Of a DNA stretch of 12,736 nt, positions 1 to 6,017 are shown piece after piece. A program made the translations under genes and the position numbers. Below the pieces are notes generated by a model that saw only the letters and a list, made by a program, of their open reading frames with translations, made no database searches and was not told where the DNA came from. Every line of letters begins with the position of its first letter. Position 1 is the stretch's first letter. Source of the stretch: Pseudaestuariivita sp. (GTDB taxonomy: Bacteria; Pseudomonadota; Alphaproteobacteria; Rhodobacterales; Rhodobacteraceae); contig JAHDCH010000055.1 of NCBI GenBank assembly GCA_020629995.1, forward strand, positions 1 to 12,736. The letters run 5' to 3'.

Positions 1-1670
1 TCGCTCAGCGGCATGTAATTGTCGATCCCGATGAAATCGATCTCGTCGTCCGACCACAGCGGGTCCAGATGAAAGAACACGTCGCCCGACCCATCCTGCG
101 GGTGATACCCGAAATACTCGGACCAGTCCGCAGCGTATCCAATCTTGACCTCCGGCCCCAGGATCGTGCGGCATTCGGACGCCAGATCGCGCAGGGCGGC
201 GACCGCCGGAAAGCTGTTGCCGGCGCCCCGGATCTGCGTCAGCCCGCGCATCTCCGAACCAATGCAAAACCCGTGCACACCGCCTGCCGCAGCACAGAGC
301 GCGGCCTGGTGCAAAATGTATCTCCGGAAAGACCACTCTTCGGGGCCAGTGTATTGGACACTGTCTCCATCAACGCCAAAATCCGCCGCCGCAGCTGTGC
401 CAAAAAACGCCGCGACTTCGGCCTCGGCAGCCGCCGTGCCATCGGGCGAGCCTTCGACGCCCGGCGCGCGGGACGTGGTGATCCGCCCCCGCCATGGCAA
501 GGCGGGCTGCCCGGACTGGCCCGAATAAGGATCGTCCAGCGTGTTGCCCGCCATCTGGTCCATCAGGATGAACGGATAGTACAGCACGTCCTTGCCCAGC
601 TCCTGCATCCTGCGGATTGCTTCGACAACCGACTGATCGGTCGGTGTGCCTCCATAGACAGGGCGGCCATTCAATTCGGCCACAACTTCGGCAGTCTCTC
701 GGGTCAACCCCGCGACGCGCCACTTCATGTTGCGCCCATCAAACTCGGCCTGTTCGACCTTGGGCTTGATCTGGCAGGTCCCGCAGCGCAGGTCGTCGCC
801 AAACCAGCTGACGATCAACGATGCCGCTCCGCAATTGGGCAATTCCTGATCCAGTTGGCGCAGGGATGTCTCGAAATCGCTGACGCCCGACGGTGTGTTG
901 ACGTTGGCAACGCCCGCGGCGCCGCCCCCGTACTTGATGTTCACCTCGGTTGTGGCCAGTGCGTATTCACCCGACCCGGGCATCATCGCAACCGCCTTGA
1001 CCCCGTGCGCAATCGCGCCCTCTGCACTGGGGTCGGCCGCTTGCACCGGACGCGTCACTTCGAAATTGAACTGTGGGATGCGGTTGCCGAACTGTGCCAG
1101 CGCCAGATCCTCCAGCACGACATAGGCTGTGCCCCTATATGCAGGAACGGTGCCCGCACCCTCTACGGCTTCGATCTTGGGGTCCGGCAGCTGATCGTAT
1201 GACCCCGGATAGACGCGCATGTTCAGATCATCGATCGCAACTTTCGCGCCATCCGCCCAAACGCGTGACACTCCGGTGATCTCACCCTCGCCAAGGGCAA
1301 TTGCCAGGCTCACACTGTAGGAAAACGTCTTGGTCTTGGGTTCTGCGGGCGCGGCACCCTTGCCGCCGCCTCCGCTTTTCTTGACCTTTTCCAGAAACTC
1401 GGTCGACCAGATCACGTGGCCCGGCACCCGAATGCGCCCGTAAACCCGGCCCACCGGCGCGCCTTCTCCGGCTCCGGTCAGCCGGAAACGATCGACCTTG
1501 CCCTGCTTGATCGTGGGCTGGCTGCCCTGCCCCATCAACCGCGCGTCGATCGACCGGCCAATCGTCGCGCCCACAAAACGCCCGACCGCAACCGAGCTCA
1601 GCCCCAGAAACGTGCCACCAAAGGCACTGCCAACAGCCGCGCCAGCAACGGACAAAAGGATAGTCGCCAT
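1..1670 (-). CDS. orfg15: GTA tail tip fibre / host-interaction protein, orfg15 (rcc01698, 'megatron'-type), 3' end beyond window
   Basis: Reading back from ATG at 1670-1668 gives 556 complete codons with no stop before the left edge. RcGTA gp15 is roughly twice this long, so about the C-terminal half is missing. Visible parts: a Gly/Ala-rich, hydrophobic N-terminus (residues 1-40); a linker KKSGGGGKG near 95-101; a phage tail-type region to about 430; then the start of the GTA TIM-barrel domain (Pfam GTA_TIM), recognisable from RRYILH near 450, GVHGFCIGSEMRG near 470 and DFIGIDNYMPLS at the very edge. In RcGTA this protein is the central tail fibre contacting the recipient cell; the TIM barrel resembles glycoside hydrolases, but catalysis is not established. 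The start follows the orfg14 stop by 3 nt, with a GGAG Shine-Dalgarno lying inside the end of orfg14. The identification is secure; the enzymatic role is inference. Confidence 0.95.
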   Translation of the reverse strand, partial: MATILLSVAGAAVGSAFGGTFLGLSSVAVGRFVGATIGRSIDARLMGQGSQPTIKQGKVDRFRLTGAGEGAPVGRVYGRIRVPGHVIWSTEFLEKVKKSGGGGKGAAPAEPKTKTFSYSVSLAIALGEGEITGVSRVWADGAKVAIDDLNMRVYPGSYDQLPDPKIEAVEGAGTVPAYRGTAYVVLEDLALAQFGNRIPQFNFEVTRPVQAADPSAEGAIAHGVKAVAMMPGSGEYALATTEVNIKYGGGAAGVANVNTPSGVSDFETSLRQLDQELPNCGAASLIVSWFGDDLRCGTCQIKPKVEQAEFDGRNMKWRVAGLTRETAEVVAELNGRPVYGGTPTDQSVVEAIRRMQELGKDVLYYPFILMDQMAGNTLDDPYSGQSGQPALPWRGRITTSRAPGVEGSPDGTAAAEAEVAAFFGTAAAADFGVDGDSVQYTGPEEWSFRRYILHQAALCAAAGGVHGFCIGSEMRGLTQIRGAGNSFPAVAALRDLASECRTILGPEVKIGYAADWSEYFGYHPQDGSGDVFFHLDPLWSDDEIDFIGIDNYMPLS

Positions 1671-1673
1671 GGA

Positions 1674-2105
1674 TCAAACTCCGGGTGGAAAGGTAAAGCG
1701 CGCCACGATCCGGCGTGCCCAAGGGGCGCTCAGCGGGCTCTCAACGACCCCGTGGCCCGTGTATGCGTGGATAAAGGTCGGCGTGTCTCCGACCGTGGCC
1801 TGAAGCCCCAGATGCTTGGCCACCGCTCCGTGCCGCATCCGAAAGAGCAATACGTCGCCTTCTTTTGGTGTGACCGACGGCGCCAGATGGGCTTGTGCCG
1901 CGCGCCACAAACGCTCGTCGCCCTGCGGCTCCGACCAGTCTCGGGTATAGGCCGGCACGTCTGCCGGCTCCTCTCCCAGCACTTCCCGCCAGACGCCTCT
2001 CAGCAGGCCAAGGCAATCGGCCCCCTGCCCCTTGACGGACGCCTGGTGCAGATAGGGCGTGCCCAGCCAACCGCGTGCCGCGCGTACAATATCCAGGCGG
2101 GTCAC
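1674..2105 (-). CDS. orfg14: GTA tail-tip peptidase, NlpC/P60 family (orfg14, rcc01697-like)
   Basis: This 143-residue protein is predicted to be a cysteine peptidase at the tail tip that cuts cell-wall peptide cross-links so DNA can pass the recipient envelope. The NlpC/P60 fold signature is visible: GWLGTPYLHQ near residue 12, the nucleophile in GADCLGL (Cys31), the base in AKHLGL (His98), and a polar residue in TFIHAY (His113) as possible third member. There is no signal peptide, as expected for a protein delivered on a particle. Its ATG overlaps the orfg13 stop in an ATGA junction, so translation is probably coupled, and orfg15 follows after 3 nt. Length and position match the NlpC/P60 peptidase of RcGTA. 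Activity is inferred from the family and the intact residues. Confidence 0.95.
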   Translation of the reverse strand: MTRLDIVRAARGWLGTPYLHQASVKGQGADCLGLLRGVWREVLGEEPADVPAYTRDWSEPQGDERLWRAAQAHLAPSVTPKEGDVLLFRMRHGAVAKHLGLQATVGDTPTFIHAYTGHGVVESPLSAPWARRIVARFTFPPGV

Positions 2106-2980
2106 CTGCGGCTGCTCCCGTCGGCCTTTGCCGCTCGGGCGGGAACCACCATCACCCAGTCTTCCTCGGGCAAATCCGGAAAGCCCTGAAAGTTGACGAC
2201 ATTGCCAAACTTCAGCCTGCAGGTCTCGAACCTCTTGTCGCAGCCCGCCGTCACCGCAACCTCGTCACCCGGCTCCAGATCTGCGCGCAGCCCCTCCCAA
2301 AGCTCGATGACCCTTGCGCCATCTTCGCCAATCCGGTCGTCCTTGATCATCCCGGTCAGACCCTTTGCGGACCCGCTGCGCACTTCGATCACACCGCGCT
2401 GGAACCATTCCGGCTCGTAGGCGGGCAACGCCTCGAATGTCAGGATGCGTGCTTCGTTCACCGCTGTGACCGGTCCTATGTGCCTGTAGGCCAGCCCGGT
2501 CAGGTCAACTCCGCACGTCCGGTCCCCCAGGACCGCTGCGCAGGGCTTTTGATAGACCCGCCCAACCGGCTGGTTCAGCTGGTCGGTCAATCCCCTCAGC
2601 TCTGCGCGAAAGGCTCCATCCGCGCGCGTGACCTCTCCGATATGGCCGCGAAACACCAACTGCCGTGCGTCCACGTTCGACCACTGGACCAGCCAGGCGC
2701 GCACCTCCGCCCCATCATAGCGCCCGGCCTCCAGGTCTTCTTCGCGGATCGCATCTGCAGCAAGCGCGCCCATGGCTTCGGTGTTGTCCACCGACAGGCC
2801 CGTGCTTTGCTGCACCGCCATCGCGGACAGGCCGGTATCCGCGCGAAAGGTCAGCCCGTCAAAGCTCAGATCCCGGTCGTGATCGGTAAACCCCATCACT
2901 TCGCCATCCTTGCGGGTCACCGACCAGGCCCTGCAGACGTCGGTCGTGCCGGATTTGAGATGCTCCAGCAGCGCGCTCAT
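2102..2980 (-). CDS. orfg13: GTA tail hub protein, DUF2163 / phage BR0599 family (orfg13, rcc01696-like)
   Basis: This 292-residue protein has the DUF2163 N-terminal half (LLEHLKSGTTDVCRAWSV, FTDHDRDLSF near 31-40) and a BR0599-type C-terminal half. It forms the baseplate hub below the distal tail ring in RcGTA. Four cysteines sit in the pattern seen in lambda gpL-like hub proteins: C147 and C156 (PCAAVLGDRTCGVDL), C247 (TAGCDKRF) and C254 (ETCRLKFGN), followed by VVNFQGFP. In lambda gpL the corresponding C-terminal cysteines hold an iron-sulfur cluster, so a cluster is inferred here. The gene overlaps both neighbours by 4 nt (ATGA). Identity is firm; the metal cluster is an inference from the cysteine spacing. 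Confidence 0.95.
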   Translation of the reverse strand: MSALLEHLKSGTTDVCRAWSVTRKDGEVMGFTDHDRDLSFDGLTFRADTGLSAMAVQQSTGLSVDNTEAMGALAADAIREEDLEAGRYDGAEVRAWLVQWSNVDARQLVFRGHIGEVTRADGAFRAELRGLTDQLNQPVGRVYQKPCAAVLGDRTCGVDLTGLAYRHIGPVTAVNEARILTFEALPAYEPEWFQRGVIEVRSGSAKGLTGMIKDDRIGEDGARVIELWEGLRADLEPGDEVAVTAGCDKRFETCRLKFGNVVNFQGFPDLPEEDWVMVVPARAAKADGSSRR

Positions 2981-3609
2981 ATCCGCACCTCCACCACCGG
3001 CACGTTCGGCACGTCGCCCGCCCGAAAGCTGGCCACGCTGGTCTGGATCCGGTCGGCGTCAAACCGGACCGGTACGTCAAACTCGAACCCCGCCGTCACC
3101 TCCAGACCTTCGGCCGGGGCGATCTCGAACGTCACCAGACCGGTCTCCAAATCGACCTCGAAATTCAGCCCCTCTTGCAGCTCGTCTCGCTGCACACCCG
3201 CCTTGACCGTGCCAAGCACCGGCTTATTGATCTCTCGGACATAAGACTGACTGCCCGACGCATAGGTCTTGACCAGCTGAAAGACGCGCGTGTGGCCGTC
3301 GCCCCGGCCGATCTCCTGATCGTCGTAGGCCACGTCTTTTGACGGCAGGCAGGATTTGTAATCCGACCAGTCTTTCCACCGAAACGCGTGCAACTGTCCG
3401 CGCCTTGCTTCGAAAAAGGCGATCAACTGCTCGACATCGTCCAGCGACCGCAGGCCAACGCCCGCATCATACCGCCTGCGGGACTGCGCCCAGGGCGTGT
3501 TGCGCTCTTCGAACCCGTTGGCCAGCGCCACGATATCCGTGCGCCGCTCGGGCCCGCCGACCGAGCCAAAGCTCAGGCTGGCGGGAAACCTCACCTCGTG
3601 AAAGCTCAT
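2977..3609 (-). CDS. orfg12: GTA distal tail protein, DUF2460 family (orfg12, rcc01695-like)
   Basis: This 210-residue protein is a full-length DUF2460 member. Typical motifs are FHEVRFPASLSFGSVGGPER at the N-terminus, TDIVALANGFEERNTPWAQ near 24-42 and HAFRWKDWSDYKS near 74-86. In RcGTA this family builds the distal tail ring that joins the tail tube to the hub. A GA-rich Shine-Dalgarno (GAGGGGGCCGAG) lies directly before the ATG at 3609. The gap to orfg11 is 16 nt, and the stop overlaps the orfg13 start by 4 nt. Confidence 0.95.
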   Translation of the reverse strand: MSFHEVRFPASLSFGSVGGPERRTDIVALANGFEERNTPWAQSRRRYDAGVGLRSLDDVEQLIAFFEARRGQLHAFRWKDWSDYKSCLPSKDVAYDDQEIGRGDGHTRVFQLVKTYASGSQSYVREINKPVLGTVKAGVQRDELQEGLNFEVDLETGLVTFEIAPAEGLEVTAGFEFDVPVRFDADRIQTSVASFRAGDVPNVPVVEVRI

Positions 3610-3625
3610 CTCGGCCCCCTCGTTT

Positions 3626-4279
3626 TCAGGAATTGCGTTGCGCGCGGCTCAGCGCGCGGGCGGCCTGTGCCGCAATCTGGCTTTCGGACCGGCGGAAGCC
3701 CTGCACGTCCGGGGTGCTGATGTTCATCACCACCGTCACCGCTCCGCCTCCGCCATTGGTGCGCACGCCCAGCTTGCCATCCGCCCCACGGGCCAGAGGC
3801 ATGATCGCCTCTGGCCCGGCCTCACCCATCAGGCCGGTGCCTCCGCGCATGGGGAAGCTCACAGGGCCCGTCACCACGCCGCCCGTGGCAAAGGGTGTCA
3901 CGCGCCCCTGGGTGAAGGGCGCGCCCTTCTCAAAGGGCGAAAACGATCCGAACAGCGCCGTCGCTCCGCGCGCCAGCATGCCGCCGAAATGATCTGTCAC
4001 CGGCTTCACCGCCGCGCTGTAGGCGGCGTTGATCAGCGACCGGCTGACCGCCTCCAGCGCATCCGACATCTTGAACCCGCCAAACACGACACCGTCGATC
4101 GCATTTCTCAGGCCGCGGCTGAACGTCTTTTCCAGCGCTTCGACCTGCTTGCCCGTCGCCGAGAATGTCTGGTGAATGCGCTTCAGCTCGGCATCAAAGC
4201 CCGCCGCCATGCTGGCCGCCTGACCCAGCGATCCCTCAAGCTGGTCGATCTGCTCTTCCAGCGTCTCCTGGTCCGTCAT
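3626..4279 (-). CDS. orfg11: GTA tail tape measure protein (orfg11, rcc01694-like)
   Basis: At 217 residues this is a very short tape measure protein, as in RcGTA, implying a short tail. The N-terminal 60 residues are charged and heptad-like (EQIDQLEGSLGQ), consistent with a coiled coil. A hydrophobic helical middle follows (65-115). The C-terminal part carries the hallmark of phage tape measure proteins: PFATGGVVTGPVSFPMRGG (129-147) and LMGEAGPEAIMPLARG (150-165). It sets tail length and is thought to be ejected ahead of the DNA. The start at 4279 is supported by an AAGGAG Shine-Dalgarno 6 nt upstream, which lies inside orfg10.1; the first 44 nt overlap that gene. The coding DNA at 3915-3939 contains alternating inverted repeats. 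Confidence 0.93.
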   Translation of the reverse strand: MTDQETLEEQIDQLEGSLGQAASMAAGFDAELKRIHQTFSATGKQVEALEKTFSRGLRNAIDGVVFGGFKMSDALEAVSRSLINAAYSAAVKPVTDHFGGMLARGATALFGSFSPFEKGAPFTQGRVTPFATGGVVTGPVSFPMRGGTGLMGEAGPEAIMPLARGADGKLGVRTNGGGGAVTVVMNISTPDVQGFRRSESQIAAQAARALSRAQRNS

Positions 4280-4469
4280 GCTCTTCTCCTTGATCGGGAT
4301 AGGCGCGCATCAATGCATCCAGACCGCTCCGGCCCAGCCCGCTTGCCGCTCCGCCCTCACCCAAAAGAACCCTCAGTTCTGCCGGCGTCAGTGCCCAGAA
4401 CTCCTCGGGCCGCAACCGCAGCCCCGTCAGCCCCGCGCGCATCAACCCCGGCCAGTCAAAGCCCGTCAT
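4236..4469 (-). CDS. orfg10.1: Tail assembly chaperone, second part (orfg10.1, rcc01693-like)
   Basis: This small protein (77 residues from ATG 4469) matches the short tail assembly chaperone found in GTA clusters between gp10 and the tape measure: FDWPGLMRAGLTGLRLRPEEFWALTPAELRVLLG is its recognisable core. It would act with gp10 in loading tail tube subunits on the tape measure, like the T part of lambda gpGT. It overlaps orfg10 by 14 nt and orfg11 by 44 nt. No clear Shine-Dalgarno precedes its ATG, so it may be made by coupling with orfg10, or as a +1 frameshift fusion at 4455-4461, where the orfg10 stop lies in CTT-TGA-C. The last ~15 residues are encoded over the orfg11 start and look unconserved. 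Family call is good; mode of expression is open. Confidence 0.88.
   Translation of the reverse strand: MTGFDWPGLMRAGLTGLRLRPEEFWALTPAELRVLLGEGGAASGLGRSGLDALMRAYPDQGEEHDGPGDAGRADRPA
4455..4461 (-). promoter_or_regulatory. Candidate +1 programmed frameshift site CTT-TGA-C at orfg10 stop
   Basis: The last sense codon, stop codon and next base of orfg10 read CTT TGA C. This is the heptamer used for the +1 frameshift in bacterial prfB (RF2). A +1 slip here enters the orfg10.1 frame exactly (next codon GAC, Asp5 of orfg10.1) and would give a 181-residue fusion. CTT is used for none of the other 17 leucines of orfg10 (16 CTG, 1 TTG). There is no strong upstream Shine-Dalgarno stimulator like that of prfB, which lowers confidence. 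Confidence 0.4.
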
Positions 4470-4782
4470 CGCCCGGCACCGTGAACGCCCGCGTGATCAG
4501 CAGCGCCGCCTTGCGGGACGCTTCCATCGGCCCGCCCGCGATCTCGGCGCTCGCCAGATCGGCCGCGCTGCCGCGCCAGCCGCCGCCTCGCAAACCTGCC
4601 AGCAGCAGGGCCAGAACGTCGCGCGCGCGAAACGCACCCGTTTCAAACCGCTCGATCAGCGCCACCAGGCTGTCCGCCTCCAGCGCGTCTTCCAGCTCGG
4701 CCAGCGCGCCCAGGGTCAGGCGCATCACCTGCGCCTGCCCGTTCAGCACCAGCTCCACCTCTCCCCTCCACCGATTGGCCAT
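4456..4782 (-). CDS. orfg10: GTA gp10 family tail assembly chaperone (orfg10, rcc01692-like)
   Basis: This 108-residue protein is typical of the 'gene transfer agent family protein' GTA_gp10: MANRWRGEVELVLNGQ, then RLTLGALAELEDAL near 21-34 and AFRARDVLALLLAGLRGGG near 50-68. Families of this size just ahead of the tape measure gene are tail tube/tape measure assembly chaperones (lambda gpG equivalent), present during assembly but not in the mature tail. It follows the orfg9 stop by 3 nt (TGA TCC ATG). Its own stop lies in a CTT-TGA-C context within the orfg10.1 start region, suggesting possible frameshifting. The chaperone role is inferred from position and family. Confidence 0.92.
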   Translation of the reverse strand: MANRWRGEVELVLNGQAQVMRLTLGALAELEDALEADSLVALIERFETGAFRARDVLALLLAGLRGGGWRGSAADLASAEIAGGPMEASRKAALLITRAFTVPGDDGL

Positions 4783-4785
4783 GGA

Positions 4786-5208
4786 TCAGACCACCGGCGC
4801 TGCCGTAAAGGCCAGCACACCCGCCGATGCCAGCGACACCTCATAGGTCGCCTCACCGTTGTGGCTGCCCGCATATTCGATCGCAGTCACCTGGAACGGG
4901 CCTTCGATGGTGCCGAAATCCGGCACGATCACCTGGAAATCGGGCGTCTCGCCATCGAAAAAGATCTGCCTTGCCCGTTCGTCGGTGCCCGCATCCTTGA
5001 ATACGCCCGACCCGCTGATCGCCGCGCTTTTCACGCCTGCGCCGGCCAGCAGCTCTCGCCAGCCGCCCTGACTTTCCAGCGACGTGACATCGACGCTTTC
5101 CGCGTTAAAGCTGATCCGCGTGGCCCGCAGCCCCGCCATGGTTTCGAACAGACCGTCACCGGTCAGGTCGACCTTCACCAGAAGGTCTTTGCCGTTCTGA
5201 GCCGCCAT
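4786..5208 (-). CDS. orfg9: GTA major tail tube protein, TP901-1 family (orfg9, rcc01691-like)
   Basis: This 140-residue protein belongs to the phage major tail protein TP901-1 family, which polymerises into the tail tube. Typical features: AAQNGKDLLVKVD at the N-terminus, FNAESVDVTSLESQGGWRELL near 34-54, ISGSGVFKD near 64-72, and a C-terminal beta-rich GPFQVTAIEYAGSHNGEATYEVSLASAG. ATG 5208 is preferred over the in-frame ATGs at 5235 and 5226 because AAGGAG lies 8 nt before it, and the upstream ones sit within the palindrome region. Gap to orfg8 is 63 nt, one of the larger gaps inside the operon, and holds two small hairpins that may adjust output of this high-copy protein. Confidence 0.95.
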   Translation of the reverse strand: MAAQNGKDLLVKVDLTGDGLFETMAGLRATRISFNAESVDVTSLESQGGWRELLAGAGVKSAAISGSGVFKDAGTDERARQIFFDGETPDFQVIVPDFGTIEGPFQVTAIEYAGSHNGEATYEVSLASAGVLAFTAAPVV

Positions 5209-5223
5209 CGCCCATACTCCTTG

Positions 5224-5237
5224 CATTGAATTCAATG
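5224..5237. repeat. Perfect 14-bp AT-rich palindrome ahead of the tail tube gene
   Basis: CATTGAATTCAATG is a perfect palindrome in the orfg8-orfg9 gap, ending one base before the AAGGAG Shine-Dalgarno of orfg9. In mRNA it would form a 5-bp stem with an AAUU loop. A second small hairpin (TCATC / GATGA, 5254-5268) follows the orfg8 stop. Both stand out from the GC-rich surroundings. A role in translation control, mRNA processing or protein binding is possible but unproven. Confidence 0.55.
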
Positions 5238-5271
5238 AGTTGCCGTGTATTTCTCATCCGAAAGATGAAGA

Positions 5272-5682
5272 TCAGGTATCCTCAACGCGCGCTCTGAACG
5301 TCAGGTCGATCCTGCGCATCGCGTTGCCGTCTTCGCGCTTGGCGACCGCCTTGACGAAATTCAGCGACACCAGATGCCCCCGTGTCAGACTAAGCTGCGC
5401 GTCGATCAGCGCGTCGCCCACATCCGCAGCCACCGCCTTGGCGCTCTGAAACCCCGCATTGCTGGTCACGACCGAGATGACGACATCATGCGCCGCGCCC
5501 CGGCCCGTCTTGTCGGACCGGTCGCTGGCCGTCTCGGGACCCAGCGCCACGTACAAAGGCGGCACGTTCCCCGATGGCACTGCGTCATAGACCGCGCTGC
5601 CCACATGGGCCTGCACTCCGGGATGGGTGCTGACCGCGTCAAAGATCGCGGCCTGCAAGGCCGCTGCCACTCCATAGCTCAT
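5272..5682 (-). CDS. orfg8: GTA tail terminator protein, DUF3168 family (orfg8, rcc01690-like)
   Basis: This 136-residue protein is a DUF3168 member: MSYGVAAALQAAIFDAV, then VYDAVPSGNVPPLYVALGPE near 31-50, HDVVISVVTSNAGFQSAKAVAADVGDAL near 65-92, and RRIDLTFRARVED at the end. It caps the head-proximal end of the tail tube and provides the surface for head joining. The ATG at 5682 overlaps the orfg7 stop in an ATGA junction, the same arrangement as several other junctions here. A longer reading from 5709 would extend 31 nt into orfg7 and is less likely. Confidence 0.95.
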   Translation of the reverse strand: MSYGVAAALQAAIFDAVSTHPGVQAHVGSAVYDAVPSGNVPPLYVALGPETASDRSDKTGRGAAHDVVISVVTSNAGFQSAKAVAADVGDALIDAQLSLTRGHLVSLNFVKAVAKREDGNAMRRIDLTFRARVEDT

Positions 5683-6017
5683 GCCACCCGCTCCTCTTTG
5701 GCAAAGCACGTCAGGTAGCGTGCCTCAAGGTCCTGCTCGGCCACCGCTTCGATGACAAAGACCCGTGCGCCTTCTCTCAGCCGCTGCCCCGCTTCAGGCC
5801 GCATCGAGCTGCCAATCGGCGCGGCGCGCACGATGACCTGCACCGGCACCACCGACACCAGCGCGGCCTCCCCCGCCCGGTCGCGGCCGCTTCGGGGCCT
5901 GACCTCGGCCCACAGCGTGCCCAGCGGCATCCAGATGTCGGAAAAGCCACCAGCTCCGTCCGGCACCCGATCCATCCGCTCCAGCACCAGCCTGCGGTTC
6001 AGCCTTGGCGCGCTCAT
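5679..6017 (-). CDS. orfg7: GTA head closure / stopper protein (orfg7, rcc01689-like)
   Basis: This 112-residue protein is a head-tail joining protein related to SPP1 gp16 (phage head-tail adaptor family). Motifs: LNRRLVLERMDRVPDGAGGFSDIW near 6-29, LWAEVRP near 35-41, and the C-terminal GARVFVIEAVAEQDLEARYLTCFAKEE. In RcGTA the corresponding protein is the stopper ring that closes the capsid exit below the adaptor and connects to the tail terminator. It overlaps both orfg6 and orfg8 by 4 nt (ATGA at each), so its translation is likely coupled on both sides. Confidence 0.94.
   Translation of the reverse strand: MSAPRLNRRLVLERMDRVPDGAGGFSDIWMPLGTLWAEVRPRSGRDRAGEAALVSVVPVQVIVRAAPIGSSMRPEAGQRLREGARVFVIEAVAEQDLEARYLTCFAKEERVA

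Noticed and set aside
402..430. Possible terminator inside orfg15 (six T on the minus strand)
   Set aside because: The stem before the T run is only about 4 bp with a 6-nt loop, far weaker than those at 11232 and 11663.
1282..1722. Minus-strand frame of 146 codons over the start of orfg15
   Set aside because: It is out of frame with the clear orfg15 reading frame from 1670 and has no family features.
69..4846. Other long plus-strand frames (69-1202, 2075-3244, 3638-4846) and similar ones at 8760-10127 and 9971-11779
   Set aside because: Same reason: antisense shadows of orfg15, orfg13, orfg11-orfg10, orfg3 and orfg2 with no protein family features.
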